Assembly: GCA_030151165.1 (NCBI GenBank)
Contig: JASLEM010000439.1
Coordinates: forward strand, 1 to 7,540
DNA length: 7,540 nucleotides
Direction: 5' to 3'
Source of the DNA: Burkholderiaceae bacterium
GTDB lineage: Bacteria; Pseudomonadota; Gammaproteobacteria; Burkholderiales; Burkholderiaceae
Position numbers and translations under genes: made by a program. This document shows, piece by piece, positions 4,980 through 7,540 of this stretch. Under the pieces are notes generated by a model that saw nothing but the letters and a program-made list of their open reading frames with translations, was not told the origin of the DNA and ran no database searches. The first letter of the stretch is position 1; each line of letters opens with the position of its first letter.

Positions 4980-6272
4980 ATGAGCTTCCTCGAGTCCGAC
5001 CGCGACCTCTCGCGGAATTCGTACTACGCCGCGACGACGAGTCGACCGCATCGGCATGCGCCTCTTTCGGGTGCAATCCGCTGCGATGTCGCCGTCGTCG
5101 GCGGCGGCCTCGCCGGCCTCAGCGCGGCACTGGAGCTGGCCGAGCGCGGGCTCGACGTCGTCGTGCTCGAGGCGCGCGAGATCGGCTGGGGGGCGAGCGG
5201 CCGCAACGGCGGCCAGGCGATCCACGGGCTCGCGTGCGGCCAGGACGTGATCGAGGCGCAGCTCGGGCTCGACGACGCGCGCCGCGTCTGGGACCTGTCG
5301 ATCGAGGCGCTCGACCTGCTGCGCGAGCGCATCGCGAAGCACGGCATCGAGTGCGACTGGCGCGACGGCTTCCTCGGTGTCGCGACCAAGGCCAGCAAGG
5401 GCGCGGAACTCGCCGACTGGGCCGACCGCATCGAGCAGGTCTACCGCTATCCGCTGACGCGCATCGCGCCGCAGGACGTCCCGCGGTGGATCGCGAGCCC
5501 GCGATACCACAGCGCGATCCACGACCCGCGTTCGGGCCACCTGCATCCGCTGAAGTACACGCTCGGCCTCGCCGCCGCGGCCGCCGCGGCCGGCGTGCGG
5601 ATCTTCGAGAACAGCGAGGTCACGGCGTTCGCGCAGGGCTCGCCCGTCACGCTGAAGACCGCCGGCGGCGAGGTGCGCGCGGGCCAGGCGCTGCTCGCGG
5701 GCAACGTCTACCTGCAGGACGTCGCGCCCGCGCTCGAGAACCGCATCATGCCGGTCGGCACGTACATCGTCTGCTCCGAACCGCTGGATCCCGCGCTCGC
5801 CGACTCGCTGATCCCCACGCGCTCGGCCGTCTGCGACACCGACTTCGTGCTCGACTACTTCCGCACGACGAACGACCATCGCACGCTGTTCGGCGGGCGC
5901 GTCAGCTACAGCACGAAAACGCCGGCCAACCTGCGCGAATCGATGCGGCGTCGCATGGTGGCGACGTTTCCGCAGCTCGCATCGGCGAAAATAAGCCATG
6001 CGTGGGGCGGCTTCGTCGACATCACGATGAACCGCGCCCCCGACTTCGGGCGTCTCTCGAACAACGTGTACTACCTCCAGGGCTTCTCGGGCCACGGCCT
6101 GGCGCTGACCGGCCTCGCGGGCCGCGTCGTCGCCGAGGCGATGACCGCCGACGCGAGCCGCTTCGACCTGTTCGCGCGGCTGAAGCACCGGGCCTTCCCC
6201 GGCGGGCGCCTGCTGCGCACGCCGGCGCTCGTGCTCGGCATGGCCTGGTATCGAATGAAGGATCTGCTGTGA
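4980..6272 (+). CDS. puuB: FAD-dependent gamma-glutamylputrescine oxidase-like protein
   Basis: This 430-residue DAO-family (glycine oxidase/sarcosine oxidase-like) flavoprotein is predicted to oxidise the free amine of gamma-glutamylputrescine to the aldehyde, releasing ammonia and H2O2. The N-terminal NSYYAATT (13-20) matches the DSYYAAS-type start of E. coli PuuB. The dinucleotide-binding motif VVGGGLAGLSAA (39-50) has its acidic partner at Glu64, followed by GASGRNGGQ (71-79), SGHLHPLKY (185-193) and a C-terminal GFSGHGLALTGLAG (368-381) and FPGGRLLRTP (406-415), all typical of PuuB-like oxidases. Length agrees with the E. coli protein (about 426). ATG 4980 is the only sensible start, yet no Shine-Dalgarno lies at a normal distance; the nearest purine run, GAAGG (4955-4959), is 20 bases away and inside a small hairpin. 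Its stop overlaps the puuD start. Other amine or opine-type DAO oxidases are alternatives, made less likely by the neighbours. Confidence 0.9.
   Translation: MSFLESDRDLSRNSYYAATTSRPHRHAPLSGAIRCDVAVVGGGLAGLSAALELAERGLDVVVLEAREIGWGASGRNGGQAIHGLACGQDVIEAQLGLDDARRVWDLSIEALDLLRERIAKHGIECDWRDGFLGVATKASKGAELADWADRIEQVYRYPLTRIAPQDVPRWIASPRYHSAIHDPRSGHLHPLKYTLGLAAAAAAAGVRIFENSEVTAFAQGSPVTLKTAGGEVRAGQALLAGNVYLQDVAPALENRIMPVGTYIVCSEPLDPALADSLIPTRSAVCDTDFVLDYFRTTNDHRTLFGGRVSYSTKTPANLRESMRRRMVATFPQLASAKISHAWGGFVDITMNRAPDFGRLSNNVYYLQGFSGHGLALTGLAGRVVAEAMTADASRFDLFARLKHRAFPGGRLLRTPALVLGMAWYRMKDLL
6258..6262 (+). promoter_or_regulatory. Ribosome binding site inside the end of puuB, fixing a GTG start for puuD
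   Basis: AAGGA lies six bases before GTG at 6269. Together with the GTGA overlap of the puuD start and puuB stop, it supports the GTG start and translational coupling of the two genes. Confidence 0.7.
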
Positions 6273-7099
6273 CCGACCAAACGCCATCGACGAACCCCGT
6301 CGCCACCGCCCCGAACGTGCCCGTCAACACCGGCCCGGCCGCGCGGCGCCCGCTGGTGCTCGTGCCCGCCTGCAACACGATGATGGGCCCGCACCCGTAC
6401 CACATCGCGGGCAAGAAATACACCGACGCGGTGCGGTTGGCCGGCTGCCTGCCGCTGGTCGTCCCGAACGCGGACGAGGTCGAGCTCGAGGCGCTGCTCG
6501 CGATCGCCGACGGCGTGTTCCTCACCGGCTCGCCCAGCAACGTGCACCCGTCGCACTTCGACGAGGACGTGCTCGACCTGTCGCTGCCGCTCGATCCCGC
6601 GCGCGACGCGTGGACGCTGCCGCTGATCCGCCGCGCGCTCGCGATGGGGCTGCCGCTGTTCACCGTCTGCCGCGGCACGCAGGAGACCAACGTCGCGCTC
6701 GGCGGCTCGCTGCACCAGGCGGTGCACGAGGTCGAGGGCAAGCACGACCACCGCGCGGACTACGCGCGGCCGGTCGAGGTGCAGTACGGCGCCGCGCACG
6801 AGGTGATCGTCGAGCCCGGCGGGGTGCTGGACCAGGTCGTCGGGCTCGCGCGGTTCGACGTCAACTCCGTGCACGGCCAGGGCGTGAACCGGCTGGCCGA
6901 CGGCCTGCGCGTCGAGGCGCGCGCGCCCGACGGCATCGTCGAGGCGTTCTCGGCGCGCGACGCGAAGGGCTTCAACCTGTGCGTGCAATGGCACCCCGAG
7001 TGGCAGGCTGCCGGCAACCCGGTCTCGATGAAGATGCTGACGGCGTTCGGGGAGGCCTGCCGCCGATATCGCGAAGGATTGCGGGGCCCGCATCCGTGA
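6269..7099 (+). CDS. puuD: Gamma-glutamyl-gamma-aminobutyrate hydrolase-like class I amidotransferase
   Basis: This 276-residue cytoplasmic peptidase C26 (class I glutamine amidotransferase-like) enzyme is predicted to hydrolyse gamma-glutamyl-GABA to glutamate and GABA, the last hydrolytic step of the Puu pathway. The triad is visible: Cys134 in FTVCRGTQE (131-139), and His242 and Glu244 in QWHPEW (240-245). HPYHIAGKKY (42-51), FLTGSPSNVHP (84-94) and DVNSVHGQG (197-205) are also typical of PuuD-like hydrolases. It is about 20 residues longer than the E. coli enzyme (254) because of an N-terminal, proline- and threonine-rich extension of roughly 26 residues that looks disordered. The GTG start overlaps the puuB stop by four bases (GTGA), and AAGGA (6258-6262) lies six bases before it. 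Co-translation with puuB is likely. A related glutaminase or gamma-glutamyl hydrolase role is possible, but the neighbours favour PuuD. Confidence 0.9.
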   Translation: MTDQTPSTNPVATAPNVPVNTGPAARRPLVLVPACNTMMGPHPYHIAGKKYTDAVRLAGCLPLVVPNADEVELEALLAIADGVFLTGSPSNVHPSHFDEDVLDLSLPLDPARDAWTLPLIRRALAMGLPLFTVCRGTQETNVALGGSLHQAVHEVEGKHDHRADYARPVEVQYGAAHEVIVEPGGVLDQVVGLARFDVNSVHGQGVNRLADGLRVEARAPDGIVEAFSARDAKGFNLCVQWHPEWQAAGNPVSMKMLTAFGEACRRYREGLRGPHP

Positions 7100-7114
7100 G
7101 GCGTCTCGACGCCT
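7099..7114 (+). other. Tetraloop hairpin overlapping the puuD stop codon
   Basis: AGGCGT (7099-7104) and ACGCCT (7109-7114) pair perfectly around the loop CTCG; the stem begins with the last base of the TGA stop. No T-tract follows (GACACGACCGCCCC), so it is unlikely to be a full intrinsic terminator. It could stabilise the puuBD message or lower read-through into puuA, which lies 105 bp downstream. Confidence 0.35.
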
Positions 7115-7180
7115 GACACGACCGCCCCTTTCGCGTGGCTCGATCTATGCATCCGACCTGAACAGCACGCGCGCCACGCT

Positions 7181-7207
7181 GCCCCGAATTCCACGAAAGA
7201 TCCCATG
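7181..7207 (+). repeat. Leader motif, copy 2 (before puuA)
   Basis: GCCCCGAATTCCACGAAAG (7181-7199) followed by a short C-rich run and ATG parallels the leader before the aminotransferase at 3530-3555. The GAAAG (7195-7199) is five bases before the puuA ATG and is the only Shine-Dalgarno-like element here. The resemblance suggests a common element at two translation starts of the same locus. Confidence 0.45.
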
Positions 7208-7540
7208 TCCAAGAACAGAGAACTCGCCAATTTCGCCGACCTCGAACGCTGGCTCAACGAGCACCGCGTGACCGAGATCGAATGCCTCGTGCCCGACCTG
7301 ACCGGCGTCGCGCGCGGCAAGATCCTGCCGCGCGAGAAGTTCACCGAGGACCGCGGCATGCGGCTGCCCGAGGCGATCGTCGCCATGGGCGTGACGGGCG
7401 AGTTCCCGTCCGAAGGCCCGTACTACGACGTCATCACGCCGACCGACCGCGACATGCACCTGCGGCCCGACCCGACCACCGTGCGCATCGTGCCGTGGGC
7501 GACCGACCCGACCGCGCAGGTGCTGCACGACTGCTACGAC
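7205..7540 (+). CDS. puuA: Glutamine synthetase-like gamma-glutamylputrescine synthetase, N-terminal 112 residues
   Basis: PuuA-type enzymes join glutamate to putrescine using ATP, starting the gamma-glutamylated route of putrescine breakdown; they share the glutamine synthetase fold and act in the cytoplasm. Only the N-terminal beta-grasp domain is in the window. It contains TEIECLVPDLTGVARGKILP (23-42), matching the conserved D-x-x-G-x-x-R-G-K segment of the family, then a helix LPEAIVAMGVTG (54-65) and the DRDMHLRPDPTTVRIVPW stretch (81-98). The catalytic domain (ATP and glutamate sites) lies past the edge, so activity cannot be judged. The family is near-certain; the choice of gamma-glutamylputrescine synthetase over ordinary glutamine synthetase or another polyamine or ethanolamine glutamylase rests on the preceding puuB and puuD genes. 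The ATG at 7205 follows GAAAG by five bases. Confidence 0.86.
   Translation, partial: MSKNRELANFADLERWLNEHRVTEIECLVPDLTGVARGKILPREKFTEDRGMRLPEAIVAMGVTGEFPSEGPYYDVITPTDRDMHLRPDPTTVRIVPWATDPTAQVLHDCYD

Noticed and set aside
3481..5076. 531-codon open frame on the minus strand across the aminotransferase gene
   Set aside because: It is a shadow of a clear class III aminotransferase; composition is low-complexity and it has no recognisable domain.
4965..6287. 440-codon minus-strand open frame opposite puuB
   Set aside because: It covers almost exactly the puuB gene, has shadow-type composition and no family resemblance.
1..7540. A novel defence, mobile or RNA-based system
   Set aside because: Every sizeable coding region matches a known metabolic or regulatory family. 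No CRISPR-like repeats, inverted-repeat-bounded elements, recombinases, toxins or structured RNA genes could be seen.

Overview
The window is a GC-rich stretch (roughly two-thirds G+C by eye) with dense, tightly packed genes. The protein sequences look like those of a betaproteobacterium, most likely Burkholderiales. That assignment rests on remembered family resemblance (the isocitrate lyase N-terminus, the Lrp/PuuB/PuuD/PuuA gene set) and on codon use, not on a search. No rRNA, tRNA, insertion sequence, phage gene or CRISPR array is visible.

Layout. Positions 1-879 (minus strand) hold the first 293 codons of isocitrate lyase (aceA), cut by the window edge. A 393-bp divergent intergenic region (880-1272) follows, locally AT-rich at about 950-1130 and containing several ordered short repeats. 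On the plus strand come an agmatinase (speB, 1273-2241) and a hemerythrin-like HHE protein (2296-2838). A strong hairpin (2861-2885) separates these from a convergent Lrp/AsnC-family regulator (2902-3387, minus). The regulator is divergent, across 168 bp, from a run of plus-strand genes: a class III omega-aminotransferase (3556-4863), a gamma-glutamylputrescine oxidase-like flavoprotein (puuB, 4980-6272), a gamma-glutamyl-GABA hydrolase-like class I amidotransferase (puuD, 6269-7099, start overlapping the puuB stop) and the N-terminus of a glutamine synthetase-like gamma-glutamylputrescine synthetase (puuA, 7205-7540, cut by the window edge).

How the genes fit together. Agmatinase makes putrescine from agmatine. 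PuuA would glutamylate putrescine, PuuB would oxidise the free amine, an aldehyde dehydrogenase (PuuC role, not in this window) would make gamma-glutamyl-GABA, and PuuD would release GABA. The aminotransferase could act on putrescine, on GABA, or on beta-alanine derived from longer polyamines. The Lrp-type protein is the natural candidate regulator. Carbon from this route enters the TCA cycle as succinate; aceA next door belongs to the glyoxylate shunt but need not be co-regulated.

I found no convincing evidence of a new class of biological system. The points most worth a second look are the hemerythrin-like protein with apparently altered metal-ligand positions inside a polyamine locus, the ordered repeats between aceA and speB, and a near-duplicate leader in front of both the aminotransferase and puuA.
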